From the NCBI GenBank assembly GCA_018715805.1, contig DVKX01000080.1:1-63241 (forward strand): 63,241 nucleotides of DNA, given 5' to 3'. The notes under the pieces are model-generated. The model saw only the letters and a list, made by a program, of their open reading frames with translations. It was not told the DNA's origin and searched no databases. Below are positions 25,357 to 34,540 of this stretch, piece by piece. The position numbers and the translations under genes are program-made. This stretch comes from Candidatus Faecousia intestinigallinarum (GTDB lineage Bacteria; Bacillota; Clostridia; Oscillospirales; Oscillospiraceae). The stretch's first letter is position 1. Every line of letters starts with the position of its first letter.

Positions 25357-25359
25357 ATT

Positions 25360-25392
25360 TTCCGCTGGAATCCTGATTCCAGCGGAATTTTT
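25360..25392 (+). terminator. Terminator of the RodA-like gene
   Basis: TTCCGCTGGAATC and its complement (25360-25372, 25375-25387) are followed by TTTTT, 3 nt after the stop. Confidence 0.9.
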
Positions 25393-25437
25393 GGCGGTGC
25401 GCCTAAAAATATGGAACAAAATCTCGTGTTTTGTCAG

Positions 25438-25466
25438 TTTGCAATTCTCCTGCCAGGGTATATAAT
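25438..25466 (+). promoter_or_regulatory. Promoter of uxaC
   Basis: TTTGCA (25438-25443), 17 nt, TATAAT (25461-25466), giving a short leader that contains the mini-ORF. Confidence 0.65.
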
Positions 25467-25498
25467 AAAGTTATGCTAATATAAAGAAAAGGAGGCGC

Positions 25499-25531
25499 AT
25501 GGCTGCTCCGGCCATGCGGAAGCGCGTATGA
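25499..25531 (+). CDS. Ten-codon upstream ORF coupled to uxaC
   Basis: The best ribosome binding site here, AAAAGGAGG, lies 4 nt before an ATG at 25499 that encodes MAAPAMRKRV. Its stop TGA overlaps the uxaC ATG (GTATGA). uxaC itself has no good RBS, so its translation probably depends on ribosomes finishing this short frame. A hairpin GCATGGC/GCCATGC (25497-25517) covers the mini-ORF start. Confidence 0.6.
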   Translation: MAAPAMRKRV

Positions 25532-26961
25532 AGCCATTTATGGACAAGGATTTCCTGCTGGAAACGGACACCGCCCGGCATCTGTACCACGATTATGCGG
25601 CGGATATGCCCCTGGTGGACTATCACTGCCATCTGAACCCCAAGGAGATTTACCTGGATCGCCGGTTCCAGAACCTGGCGGAGGTCTGGCTGGGCGGGCG
25701 GAACCAGGACGGAAGCTATGCCGGCGACCATTATAAGTGGCGCTTGATGCGCGCCAACGGCGTGGAGGAGGACTATGTCAGCGGTGACAAGCCCGCCTAT
25801 GAACGCTTCCTGAAGTTCGTGGAGACGCTGGAAATGGCCATTGGAAATCCCATGTATCACTGGTGCAACCTGGAGCTGCAGCAGTTCTTCGGCGTCACCG
25901 AGCCGCTGACGGCGGAGAGCGCCCCCCGGATCTGGGAGCACTGCAATCAGCTGCTTCGGGAAGATCCGGAAATGACTGCGCGGGGACTGATCCGTAAGGC
26001 CAACGTGGCGTTCATCGGTACCACTGACGATCCCGTTGACTCCCTGGAGTGGCACAAAAAAATCGCGGAGGATCCCGCCTTTTCTGTAATTGTGGCTCCC
26101 TCCTTCCGGCCGGACAAGGCCATCCACATCCAGAAGCCCGACTTCCCCGCCTATATGGAGCAGCTGGCCAAAAGCGTAGGCAAGGAGCGCCTGGAGACAG
26201 TGGAGGAGGTCTGCGCCGCTTTGGTGGAGCGTCTGGAATTTTTCCATAGCCTGGGCTGCCGCGCCAGCGATCATGGCCTGGACTATGTCCCCTACCGCGC
26301 CGGTACCCCTGCGGAGATCAATGCCGCCTACCGGAAAGCGTGCCGGGGAGAAGCCATCGGCGTGGAAGAGGCGGAGCAATATCAGACGGCGGTGCTGCTT
26401 TGTCTGGGGCGCGCCTATCATCGCCTGGACATGGCCATGCAGCTGCACTATTCCTGTATGCGCAACAACAATGCCCGCCGGTACGCCAAGATGGGGCCGG
26501 ATACCGGCTTCGACGCCATCGCGCAGAATACCTGCGGCGGCAGCATTGCCCAGCTCCTGTCTGCGTTGGACGAGACGGGGGAATGCCCCAAAACCATCCT
26601 CTATTCCCTGAATCCTGCCGACAATGCCCAGCTGGATACCTTGGCCGGCTGCTTCCAGGACAGCTCTATCCCCGGCAAAATGCAGCACGGCGCTGCCTGG
26701 TGGTTCAATGACACCAGATCCGGCATGGAGGAGCAGATGCGCTCCCTGGCAAACCTGGGCTTGCTGGGCAACTTTGTGGGTATGCTTACGGACTCTCGTT
26801 CCTTCCTCAGCTATGCCCGACACGACTACTTCCGGCGCATCCTGTGCAACCTGGTGGGCGCATGGGTGGAAAACGGCGAATATCCCAATCACGACGCTTC
26901 CTTGAAAAAGATCATCCAAGGCGTCAGCTATACCAACGCCGCCCGGTATTTCGGCCTGTAA
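25528..26961 (+). CDS. uxaC: Glucuronate (uronate) isomerase
   Basis: A 477-residue amidohydrolase-fold isomerase that converts glucuronate to fructuronate or galacturonate to tagaturonate. Characteristic are VDYHCHLNPKEIYLDRRF near residues 31-48, ANVAFIGTTDDPVDSL near 156, and ASDHGLDYV near 248. Length matches the family. It is a single gene here, with no uxaB, uxuA or kdgK beside it. It has its own promoter and a mini-ORF in front. Confidence 0.97.
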   Translation: MKPFMDKDFLLETDTARHLYHDYAADMPLVDYHCHLNPKEIYLDRRFQNLAEVWLGGRNQDGSYAGDHYKWRLMRANGVEEDYVSGDKPAYERFLKFVETLEMAIGNPMYHWCNLELQQFFGVTEPLTAESAPRIWEHCNQLLREDPEMTARGLIRKANVAFIGTTDDPVDSLEWHKKIAEDPAFSVIVAPSFRPDKAIHIQKPDFPAYMEQLAKSVGKERLETVEEVCAALVERLEFFHSLGCRASDHGLDYVPYRAGTPAEINAAYRKACRGEAIGVEEAEQYQTAVLLCLGRAYHRLDMAMQLHYSCMRNNNARRYAKMGPDTGFDAIAQNTCGGSIAQLLSALDETGECPKTILYSLNPADNAQLDTLAGCFQDSSIPGKMQHGAAWWFNDTRSGMEEQMRSLANLGLLGNFVGMLTDSRSFLSYARHDYFRRILCNLVGAWVENGEYPNHDASLKKIIQGVSYTNAARYFGL

Positions 26962-27022
26962 GAGAACAACCGTTGCCGACTTTCCTGCAAAGAGGATGGC
27001 GGAAGCTGCCGCCCCCACAGGA

Positions 27023-27054
27023 AAACTGCCTCTCCCAATCGGGAGAGGCAGTTT
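27023..27054. terminator. Terminator between uxaC and the kinase gene
   Basis: AAACTGCCTCTCCC and its complement (27023-27036, 27041-27054) form a 14-bp hairpin flanked by T-rich or A-rich ends between convergent genes. Confidence 0.82.
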
Positions 27055-27072
27055 GTTTGGAATTTGCTTTGG

Positions 27073-27816
27073 TTACTGGTAGTCCACTACGCCCACCCAG
27101 GAGGTAAGGAATTCCCGTTCGGCTTCATTGCTCTTTACCAGCTGGGAAGCGGCTACAATGGGCATCCACTTCTGCACATACTGCTTGGCGGTGTCGCTCT
27201 TCTTGCAGAACAGATCCAGGTAGGCTTCCGCCATTTCCTTGTCTCCGGCCAGACAGAAAAGGAGGTATGTTCTGGCGGCGTCGGCAGAGGCGTTGCCCTG
27301 GGTCACATGGGACCAGTCCAGGATATAGGGGACGCCCTCCTCCGTGATGATGATATTGGAGGGGTTGAAATCGCCGTGGCAGACCTTGCTGTGGGTAGGC
27401 ATACTCTCCAGCTGGATGTGCAGGTCATAGCGGGTGGTGGCGTCCAGCTTGGAGGCGCTGATCTTGCCGTGGAATTTTTCCTTTTGCTTGTTCAGCATAT
27501 GGCAGGTGGCGGCATGGGTCTGCAGCTGCAGATCTACGAAGAACTCCAGGTATTCCCCTTTCTTCTCGGGGTGCTCCTGCATCAGCTGCGCCAGGGTCTT
27601 GCCCTCGATAAATTCTGAGACGATGGCCCAGTTGCCGTCCACGGTGGTGACACCCAGCAGCTTGGGGATATGCAGGTCGGTCTGCTCCACCCGCGCCTGG
27701 TTCAGCGCTTCGTTAAGGATGTCGGCCTTGGAGAATGCCTGGTCAAAGGACTTGACGCAGGTATCTCCATCCCGGTAGATGACTTTGTGGGGGCGCTGTA
27801 CGATGATCTGTTTCAT
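27073..27816 (-). CDS. Phosphotransferase (APH/choline kinase-like fold)
   Basis: A 247-residue kinase-like protein. The Brenner motif KVCHGDFNPSNIIITEEGVPYILDWSH near residues 143-169 holds the catalytic Asp and Asn of the HGDxxxxN loop and the DW metal site. AIVSEFIEGKTLAQLM is the hinge region. It follows adhE by 12 nt and is probably co-transcribed with it. The substrate is unknown; the family includes aminoglycoside, choline and sugar kinases. Antibiotic resistance is not indicated. Confidence 0.85.
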   Translation of the reverse strand: MKQIIVQRPHKVIYRDGDTCVKSFDQAFSKADILNEALNQARVEQTDLHIPKLLGVTTVDGNWAIVSEFIEGKTLAQLMQEHPEKKGEYLEFFVDLQLQTHAATCHMLNKQKEKFHGKISASKLDATTRYDLHIQLESMPTHSKVCHGDFNPSNIIITEEGVPYILDWSHVTQGNASADAARTYLLFCLAGDKEMAEAYLDLFCKKSDTAKQYVQKWMPIVAASQLVKSNEAEREFLTSWVGVVDYQ

Positions 27817-27828
27817 AGTCTTTCCTCC

Positions 27829-30432
27829 TTACAGCTTTTCGCTGGTGCCATAGTAGGCGTTCAGGTACATCTGCTTGATCTCGCGCATCAGGGGATAGCG
27901 GGGGTTGGCGCCGGTGCACTGGTCGTCGAAAGCCTGCTCCACCATGTCGTCCAGGCGGTTCAGGAAGTCGGTCTCATCAATGCCGTAGTCCCGGATGGTG
28001 GCCTTGATGCCCACCTTTGCCTTCAGAGCGTCAATGGCGGCGATGAGGTTTTCCAGCTTCTCCTGGTCGTCCTTGCCGCCCAGACCCAGATAATCTGCCA
28101 CCTGGGCGTAACGAGCCAGGGTGTGGGGGTGATCGTACTGGGAGAAAGTGCCCATCTTCACCGGGCGCTCGCTGGCGTTGAAGCGCAGTACCTCGTCGAT
28201 CATCAGCGCATTGGCCACGCCGTGGGGCAGGTGGTGGAACGCGCCCAGCTTATGCGCCATGGAATGGCACACGCCCAGGAAAGCGTTGGCAAACGCCATG
28301 CCCGCCATGGTGGCGGCGTTGGCCATATTCTCCCGCGCCCGCGGCTCCTGGGAGCCGTTGTCGTAAGCCTTGGGCAGGTTCTCAAACACCAGCTTCAGGC
28401 TCCGCAGCGCCAGACCGTCGGTATAGTCGGTGGCCATTACAGAAGCATAGGCCTCCAGGGCGTGGGTCACAGCGTCAATGCCGGAGGCGGCGGTCAGACC
28501 CTTGGGGGCGTCCATCATCATATCCGCGTCCACAATGGCCATCTTGGGCAGCAGCTCATAGTCAGCCAAGGGATACTTCACGCCGGTGGTCTCATCGGTG
28601 ATCACGGCAAAAGGCGTGACCTCCGAGCCGGTGCCCGCAGAGGTGGGTACGGCCACGAAATACGCCTTCTCGCCCATCTTGGGGAAGGTGTATACACGCT
28701 TGCGGATGTCCACAAAGCGCATGGCCATATCCAGGAAGTCCGCCTCGGGATGCTCATAGAGCACCCACATGATCTTGCCGGCGTCCATGGCGCTGCCGCC
28801 GCCGATGGCAATGATCAAATCTGGCTGGAAGGCGCGCATCTGCGCGGCACCCTCTTTCGCGCAGCCCAGGGTGGGGTCGGGGGCTACATTGGAGAAGGTG
28901 GTGTGGGTAATTCCCATAGCGTCCAGCTTGGACTCAATGGGCTTGGTATAGCCGTTCCGATACAGGAAAGAGTCGGTGACGATAAAGGCTTTCTTCTTGC
29001 CGGCCAGCTCGCTGAGAGCCACGGGCAGGCAGCCTTTCTTAAAGTATACCTTTTCCGGTGCGCGGAACCAGAGCATATTCTCCCTCCTTTGGGCTACGGT
29101 TTTAATATTCAGCAGGTGCTTCACGCCTACGTTTTCAGAAACGGAGTTGCCGCCCCAGCTGCCGCAGCCCAGCGTCAGGGAGGGAGCCAGACGGAAGTTA
29201 TAGAGGTCGCCGATGCCGCCCTGGGCGGAGGGCGTATTCACCAGGATCCGGCAGGCTTTCATCCGATCGGAGAACTTTTGCAGCTTCTCCGGCTGGGTCA
29301 CAGGGTTTAGGTATACGGAAGCGGTGTGGCCGTAGCCGCCGTCTTTGACCAGAGTATCCGCCTTGTTCAGGGCGTCGTCAAAATCCGCCGCACGGTACAT
29401 TGCCAGCACAGGGGAGAGCTTTTCGTGGGCAAAAGGCTCGGAAAGATCGGTGGAGGCCACCTCGCCGATGAGGATCTTGGTGTCCTCCGGCACCTCAAAG
29501 CCCGCCAGCGCGGCGATGGTGTGGGCGGTCTGTCCCACGATCTTGGCGTTCAGCGCGCCGTTGATGAGGATGGTGGCGCGCATTTTTTCCAGTTCCTCCT
29601 GGCTCAGCAGATGACAGCCCCGGTTCTGGAACTCGGCGCGAACCTGATCGTAAATGCTGTCCAGCACCACTACGCTCTGTTCGGAGGCGCAGATCATGCC
29701 GTTGTCAAAGGTCTTGGAGTGGATCACGGAGGATACCGCCAGCAGCAGATCCGCACTGTCGTCGATGACGGCGGGGGTATTGCCGGGGCCTACGCCCAAG
29801 GCGGGTTTGCCGGAGGAATAGGCGGCTTTCACCATGCCGGGGCCGCCGGTGGCCAGGATAATGTCTGCCTCCCGCATAACCTGATTGGTCAGCTCCAGGC
29901 TGGGCTTGTCGATCCAGCAGATGATGTCCTCAGGAGCGCCGGCGGCCACCGCCGCCTCCAGCACTACCTTGGCGGCGGCAATGGTGCATTCCTTCGCCCG
30001 GGGATGGGGGCTGATGATGATGCCGTTGCGGGTTTTCAAGCAGATGAGCGCTTTGAAAATGGCAGTGGAGGTGGGGTTGGTGGTGGGGATCACTGCGCCA
30101 ACCACGCCGATGGGCTCGGCAATGCGGGTATAGCCGTAGGCCGGGTCGTCTTCAATGACCCCGCAGGTCTTGGTATCCTTATAGGCGTTATAAATGTACT
30201 CGGCGGCGTAATGATTCTTAATCACCTTGTCTTCCACCACACCCATGCCGGTTTCGGCCACAGCCTGCTTGGCCAGGGGGATGCGCGCTTTGTTGGCGGC
30301 GGAGGCGGCGGCCAGGAAGATGGCGTCCACCTGCTCCTGGGTGTAGGCGGCAAATTTCGCCTGAGCAGCCCGGCAGCGGCGGAGAGCGTCCTCCAGGGAG
30401 GGAATGTCGATCACGGGGGAGTATGTCTTCAT
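27829..30432 (-). CDS. adhE: Bifunctional acetaldehyde-CoA/alcohol dehydrogenase
   Basis: An 867-residue fusion enzyme that reduces acetyl-CoA to acetaldehyde and then to ethanol, recycling NADH during fermentation. The N-terminal aldehyde dehydrogenase half has its catalytic Cys in GMICASEQ near residue 247. The C-terminal iron alcohol dehydrogenase half has the NAD loop [10 protein letters not shown] and the metal His residues in [16 protein letters not shown]. Full family length. A strong promoter with two palindromes precedes it. The APH-like kinase gene follows. Confidence 0.98.
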   Translation of the reverse strand: MKTYSPVIDIPSLEDALRRCRAAQAKFAAYTQEQVDAIFLAAASAANKARIPLAKQAVAETGMGVVEDKVIKNHYAAEYIYNAYKDTKTCGVIEDDPAYGYTRIAEPIGVVGAVIPTTNPTSTAIFKALICLKTRNGIIISPHPRAKECTIAAAKVVLEAAVAAGAPEDIICWIDKPSLELTNQVMREADIILATGGPGMVKAAYSSGKPALGVGPGNTPAVIDDSADLLLAVSSVIHSKTFDNGMICASEQSVVVLDSIYDQVRAEFQNRGCHLLSQEELEKMRATILINGALNAKIVGQTAHTIAALAGFEVPEDTKILIGEVASTDLSEPFAHEKLSPVLAMYRAADFDDALNKADTLVKDGGYGHTASVYLNPVTQPEKLQKFSDRMKACRILVNTPSAQGGIGDLYNFRLAPSLTLGCGSWGGNSVSENVGVKHLLNIKTVAQRRENMLWFRAPEKVYFKKGCLPVALSELAGKKKAFIVTDSFLYRNGYTKPIESKLDAMGITHTTFSNVAPDPTLGCAKEGAAQMRAFQPDLIIAIGGGSAMDAGKIMWVLYEHPEADFLDMAMRFVDIRKRVYTFPKMGEKAYFVAVPTSAGTGSEVTPFAVITDETTGVKYPLADYELLPKMAIVDADMMMDAPKGLTAASGIDAVTHALEAYASVMATDYTDGLALRSLKLVFENLPKAYDNGSQEPRARENMANAATMAGMAFANAFLGVCHSMAHKLGAFHHLPHGVANALMIDEVLRFNASERPVKMGTFSQYDHPHTLARYAQVADYLGLGGKDDQEKLENLIAAIDALKAKVGIKATIRDYGIDETDFLNRLDDMVEQAFDDQCTGANPRYPLMREIKQMYLNAYYGTSEKL

Positions 30433-30472
30433 AAAGGATCTCCTTTCAAAAGGGGGCGTTAATCGCTCTTTT

Positions 30473-30510
30473 TATATCGATATAGTATCACTGATACATA
30501 CGAAAGTCAA
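30473..30510 (-). promoter_or_regulatory. adhE promoter with two palindromes
   Basis: Minus-strand TTGACT (30505-30510), 17 nt, TACTAT (30482-30487). The spacer and -10 edge hold GTATCA-C-TGATAC (30485-30497), and TATATCGATATA (30473-30484) overlaps the -10 and start. No Rex-type TTGTTAAnnnnTTAACAA was seen. Confidence 0.75.
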
Positions 30511-30615
30511 TCGCGCTATCTGCCAAAATATGCGATGTATAATCGGCTGCTTTTTGCACATATTCCACAAGCGGGCGGCTTTTTTTCCAGGCGTGGAGAA
30601 CAACGGAAGAACTGA

Positions 30616-30644
30616 TTGCTTTTTGCGGAAGGATATGGTATTAT
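30616..30644 (+). promoter_or_regulatory. Promoter of the hexosamine operon
   Basis: TTGCTT (30616-30621), 17 nt, TATTAT (30639-30644), about 75 nt before the first start codon. Confidence 0.6.
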
Positions 30645-30720
30645 TTGCATAGGATACCATGGGGCGGCCATACCCTATATGGTTCGGAATTCTGAAAAAT
30701 CCATCATGAGGAGCAATGTT

Positions 30721-31803
30721 ATGGAAATTGTCAAAGCAGCCTATGTATTTCGGACAGAGGGAGAGCCGATTTTGTGTGAAGAGTTCGGCCATGGACATAT
30801 TAATTCTACTTATAAAATCACCACGGACGCAGGACGGGAATACGTGCTGCAGAAGATCAATAAATATGTATTCGGCAACCCTGTTCAGCTGATGACCAAC
30901 GCCAACGCCGTGACCAATTTCATCCGGGAAAAAAGCGGAGACGACCGGGCGGCCATCCACTTTATCCCCACGATAGACGCCTGTGAGTGCTACTGTTACC
31001 GGGATGAGGAAGCGGAATTCTGGCGGATGTACGACTATGTGGGCGGCTTCTGCCTGGATCAGCCGGAGACCGACCAGGATTTCTATGAAAGCGCCGTGGC
31101 TTTCGGCCGTTTCCAGCATATGCTGGCGGATTTCCCGGCGGATACTCTGTTCGAGACGATCCCGGAATTCCACAACACGGTGGATCGCTTCCGCCAGCTG
31201 GAGGAATCCATCCAGGAAAATCTTATGCGCCGGGTGAAGAAGGCCCGGCCGGAAATCGAGTTTGCTCTGGCGCGGAAGGAGCGGGGCGGTACGCTGCAGC
31301 GTATGCGGGAGAGCGGGGAGCTGCCTCTGCGGGTGACGCATAACGATACGAAGCTGAATAATGTGCTCCTGGATCGAAAGACCCGGAAAGCCCTGTGCGT
31401 GCTGGATCTGGACACGGTAATGCCGGGTCTCAGCGTGCATGATTTCGGAGACTCCATCCGTTTCGGCGCCGCCACTGCGGCGGAGGATGCCAAGGATCCT
31501 TCCACCATGAAGCTGGATCTGCATTTGTTTGAGGTATATACCCGGGGCTTCCTGGAGGCTGCCACGGCTCTGACAGATCGGGAGGTGGAAATGCTGCCCA
31601 TGGGCGCATATGTCATGGCGCTGGAGGTGGGTATCCGCTTTCTGAAGGATTACCTGGACGGGGACGTGTATTTCAAAACCAAGTACCGGGAGCACAATCT
31701 GGTGCGCGCCCGCACCCAGCTGGCGCTGGTGGCGGATATGGAGGAGAAATGGAACGATATGCAGCGCATCGTGGCGGATGTTGCCCGCCAGGTGCGTCAA
31801 TAA
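30721..31803 (+). CDS. N-acetylhexosamine 1-kinase-like phosphotransferase
   Basis: A 360-residue kinase of the APH fold, the same length as NahK/LnpB, which phosphorylates GlcNAc or GalNAc at the anomeric C1. The catalytic loop LRVTHNDTKLNNVLLD near residues 202-217 and the metal site VLDLDTVMPG near 226 are present. The N-terminal GHGHINSTYKI is the typical glycine loop. I use the ATG at 30721 with TGAGGAGC upstream. It leads a three-gene operon with a ROK protein and NagA. No galacto-N-biose phosphorylase is beside it. Confidence 0.85.
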   Translation: MEIVKAAYVFRTEGEPILCEEFGHGHINSTYKITTDAGREYVLQKINKYVFGNPVQLMTNANAVTNFIREKSGDDRAAIHFIPTIDACECYCYRDEEAEFWRMYDYVGGFCLDQPETDQDFYESAVAFGRFQHMLADFPADTLFETIPEFHNTVDRFRQLEESIQENLMRRVKKARPEIEFALARKERGGTLQRMRESGELPLRVTHNDTKLNNVLLDRKTRKALCVLDLDTVMPGLSVHDFGDSIRFGAATAAEDAKDPSTMKLDLHLFEVYTRGFLEAATALTDREVEMLPMGAYVMALEVGIRFLKDYLDGDVYFKTKYREHNLVRARTQLALVADMEEKWNDMQRIVADVARQVRQ

Positions 31804-31819
31804 TGGAGGAGGAAACGCT

Positions 31820-33202
31820 ATGCAGTATCTTGGTATTACCTTTGACCAGAAGCACATCCCCAAGCTGGATCCGGGGTTCATTCCTTTCGGGGTGTGGGCG
31901 GAAGCCTATGGGAAGGGGGCGAAGCAGCCGCTGGCCATTGCTGTGGAACGGGATCAGGGGCATATCTCCGTGCGCCGCACCATGATCTATGGCACGGCGG
32001 AGATGGCGGAGGCGGATTACCGCTATGTGGAGCGGTATGTGAAATTCCTGCTGTGGTCTATCGGCGGCTTCCGGGTATTTGTCTGCGGCAGCGACGCGCT
32101 GGCGGAGCGGCTGCGGAAGGACTATACGCCGGAGGGCGCGCGGGCGTTTGATTTCGATTTCTTCCACAAGCTCTACAAGCGGGATCTGGAGATTGTCAGC
32201 CTGCCGCTGGAGGAATGTCCCCAGCCTAACGAGGCGCCCGTGCCCATCGGCGGACATATGGACGGCTGCCGCATCGGCTTTGACGCGGGCGGCTCCGACC
32301 GAAAGGTTTCCGCAGTGATCGATGGGGAGTGCGTGTATTCTGAGGAAGTAGTGTGGCATCCCAAGACCCAGGAGGATCCCAGCTATCACTTCCAGCACAT
32401 TGTGGACGCTTTCCGCACCGCCGCCTCCAAAATGCCCCGGGTGGACGCCATCGGCGTTTCCTCCGCCGGCACCTTTATCGGCAACGCGCCTATGATCGCC
32501 AGCCTGTTTATCAAGGTGCCCCGGGAACGCTGGAGCGAGGTGGAGACGATTTATGACCGGGCAGGCGCGGAAATCGGCGACGTGCCGGTGGTAGTGGCCA
32601 ACGATGGCGATGTAACCGCCCTGGCCGGCGCCATGAGCATGGACGTTGGCGCGATCATGGGCATTGCCATGGGTACCAGCGAAGCTGTGGGCTATGTGGA
32701 TAAGGATAAGAATGTGCTGGGCTGGATCAGCGAGCTGGCTTTCGCCCCGGTGGATCTGAACGAGGACGCCGCCGTGGACGAATGGTCTACGGATCGGGGC
32801 GTGGGCTGCAAATATTTCTCCCAGGACGCGGTGATCAAGCTGGCGCCCCGGGCGGGCATTGATCTGGACGAAAAGCTGACCCCGGCGGAAAAGCTGAAGG
32901 TAGTGCAGGGGCTGATGGAGCAGGATGATCCCCGGGCGCAGCAGGTGTTTGCGGACATCGGCGTATACCTGGGCTACACGGTGGTGCAGTACGCCCACTT
33001 CTATGACATCAAGCACATGATGGTATTGGGGCGCGTCATGTCTGGAAAGGGAGGCGACGCCATCCTGGAGAACTGCCGGACGGTGCTGCGGGAGGAATAC
33101 CCTGCCCTGTACGCGCAGATTCAGGTGATGCTGCCGGACGAAAAGACCCGCCGGGTGGGACAGTCGGTGGCGGCGGCCAGCCTGCCGGAATTGCGGAAAT
33201 AA
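31820..33202 (+). CDS. ROK family protein with N-terminal extension
   Basis: A 460-residue protein. The C-terminal 310 residues are ROK-like: phosphate loop GFDAGGSDRKVSAVID near residues 153-168, then GVSSAGTFIG and VVVANDGDVTALAGA near 255. The first 150 residues are an unrecognised extension (MQYLGITFDQKHIPKL, GVWAEAYGKG). The zinc CxCGxxGC motif is missing, so it may be a sugar kinase of a less common branch or a regulator without HTH. It lies between a NahK-like kinase and NagA. RBS GGAGGAGG. Confidence 0.8.
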   Translation: MQYLGITFDQKHIPKLDPGFIPFGVWAEAYGKGAKQPLAIAVERDQGHISVRRTMIYGTAEMAEADYRYVERYVKFLLWSIGGFRVFVCGSDALAERLRKDYTPEGARAFDFDFFHKLYKRDLEIVSLPLEECPQPNEAPVPIGGHMDGCRIGFDAGGSDRKVSAVIDGECVYSEEVVWHPKTQEDPSYHFQHIVDAFRTAASKMPRVDAIGVSSAGTFIGNAPMIASLFIKVPRERWSEVETIYDRAGAEIGDVPVVVANDGDVTALAGAMSMDVGAIMGIAMGTSEAVGYVDKDKNVLGWISELAFAPVDLNEDAAVDEWSTDRGVGCKYFSQDAVIKLAPRAGIDLDEKLTPAEKLKVVQGLMEQDDPRAQQVFADIGVYLGYTVVQYAHFYDIKHMMVLGRVMSGKGGDAILENCRTVLREEYPALYAQIQVMLPDEKTRRVGQSVAAASLPELRK

Positions 33203-33222
33203 AGGCCAAAGGAGGGCTTTCT

Positions 33223-34356
33223 ATGTTTTTCAAGAATGCAAAAATTTTTACCTCTGATTTTCAGTTTCACCTGGGGGCGTTCCAAGTGGAGGACGGCCGT
33301 TTCGGCGCAGTTCTGCCGGAAAACGTGCCGGAGGACGCCGTTGATCTCCACGGCGCGACCGTGATCCCCGGCCTCATCGACGTGCACAACCATGGCAATT
33401 CCAACGCGGACTTCTCCGACGGCGACTACGAAGGGCTGAAGCGCATGGCGCGCTACCTGGCGCGGGAAGGCGTAACGTCCTTTGCTCCGGCGTCCATGAC
33501 CCTGCCCTACGACATTTTGGAGAAAGCTTTTGCCACTGCCAAGCAGCTGGCGGAGGAAAAACCGGAAGGACATTCCCGTCTGCGGGGTATTCAGATGGAG
33601 GGGCCCTACTTCTCCTATAAGAAACGGGGAGCACAGAACCCGGATTATCTGAAAAATCCGGATTTTGAAGGTTTCCGCAAGCTCTACGAGGGCTGCGGCG
33701 GCCTGGTGCGCATTGTGGACATCGCTCCGGAGCTGCCCGGCGCGGTGGCGTTCGTGGAGCAGGCCAAGCGTTTGTGCACCGTGTCCATTGCTCATACAGA
33801 CTGCACCTACGACGACGCGAAAGCGGCTTACGACGCAGGCGCTACCCATTTGACCCATCTGTATAACGCCATGCCTCCCATCCATCACCGCAGCCCCGGC
33901 GCGATCCCTGCCGCAGTGGAGAATCCCCATGTCCGGGCGGAGATCATCTGCGACGGGCTGCACATCCATCCTGCCTCCGTGCGCCTGGCTTTCTCCATGT
34001 TCGGCGGGGAGCGGATGATTTTGGTGTCCGACGCGGGACGCTGCTGCGGCTTGCCGGAGGAAAGCAAATTCGACCTGGGCGGGCAGGACGCCTGGCTGCG
34101 GGGCGGCGTGGGCCGCCTGGCGGACGGCACCATTGCCTGCTCCGCTACCAACCTGTTCGACTGCATGGTAAACGCCATCCGCTTCGGCGTCAACGAGGCG
34201 GACGCGGTGCGCGCCGCTTCCTATAACCCTGCCTGCGCCATCGGTGCGGAGGAGGAAGTAGGTTCCATCGCTCCGGGCAAGACGGCGGATTTCATCATCT
34301 GCTCGCCGGATTACCGGGAAAAGCGGGTTTTTCTGGCAGGAAAAGAACTGGTTTGA
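33223..34356 (+). CDS. nagA: N-acetylglucosamine-6-phosphate deacetylase
   Basis: A 377-residue amidohydrolase that releases acetate from GlcNAc-6-phosphate. Metal and catalytic residues are visible: IDVHNHGNSNADF near residues 50-62, QMEGPYF near 125, AHTDCTYDDAK, THLYNAMPPIHHRSPG, and the catalytic Asp in LVSDAGRCCG. Last gene of the hexosamine operon, 20 nt after the ROK gene, with its own terminator. NagB is not in this window. Confidence 0.95.
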   Translation: MFFKNAKIFTSDFQFHLGAFQVEDGRFGAVLPENVPEDAVDLHGATVIPGLIDVHNHGNSNADFSDGDYEGLKRMARYLAREGVTSFAPASMTLPYDILEKAFATAKQLAEEKPEGHSRLRGIQMEGPYFSYKKRGAQNPDYLKNPDFEGFRKLYEGCGGLVRIVDIAPELPGAVAFVEQAKRLCTVSIAHTDCTYDDAKAAYDAGATHLTHLYNAMPPIHHRSPGAIPAAVENPHVRAEIICDGLHIHPASVRLAFSMFGGERMILVSDAGRCCGLPEESKFDLGGQDAWLRGGVGRLADGTIACSATNLFDCMVNAIRFGVNEADAVRAASYNPACAIGAEEEVGSIAPGKTADFIICSPDYREKRVFLAGKELV

Positions 34357-34396
34357 CCCTGCGGGAATCCCGCGTATCACCGGCGATCCTATGACT

Positions 34397-34433
34397 GACG
34401 GCCATCCATTTTGGATGGCCGTCTTTGGTTTTT
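34397..34433 (+). terminator. Terminator of the hexosamine operon
   Basis: GACGGCCATCC and its complement (34397-34407, 34413-34423) are followed by TTTGGTTTTT. Confidence 0.9.
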
Positions 34434-34473
34434 CGGGCGGGGAAGATTTAACACACTGTTTACGCCGATTCCC

Positions 34474-34502
34474 TTGACTTCATTTCCCCCAACTGGTATA
34501 AT
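34474..34502 (+). promoter_or_regulatory. mntP promoter
   Basis: TTGACT (34474-34479), 17 nt, TATAAT (34497-34502). The leader is only about 30 nt, too short for a yybP-ykoY manganese riboswitch. Confidence 0.9.
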
Positions 34503-34540
34503 GCGCCAAGGAAAGAGAGAAGACGCTGGGAGGATGGAAA

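Noticed and set aside
30433-30530. Rex site at the adhE promoter
   Set aside because: No TTGTTAAnnnnTTAACAA-like sequence; the palindromes present differ.
34430-34540. Manganese riboswitch before mntP
   Set aside because: The mapped promoter leaves a leader of about 30 nt, too short for a yybP-ykoY element.
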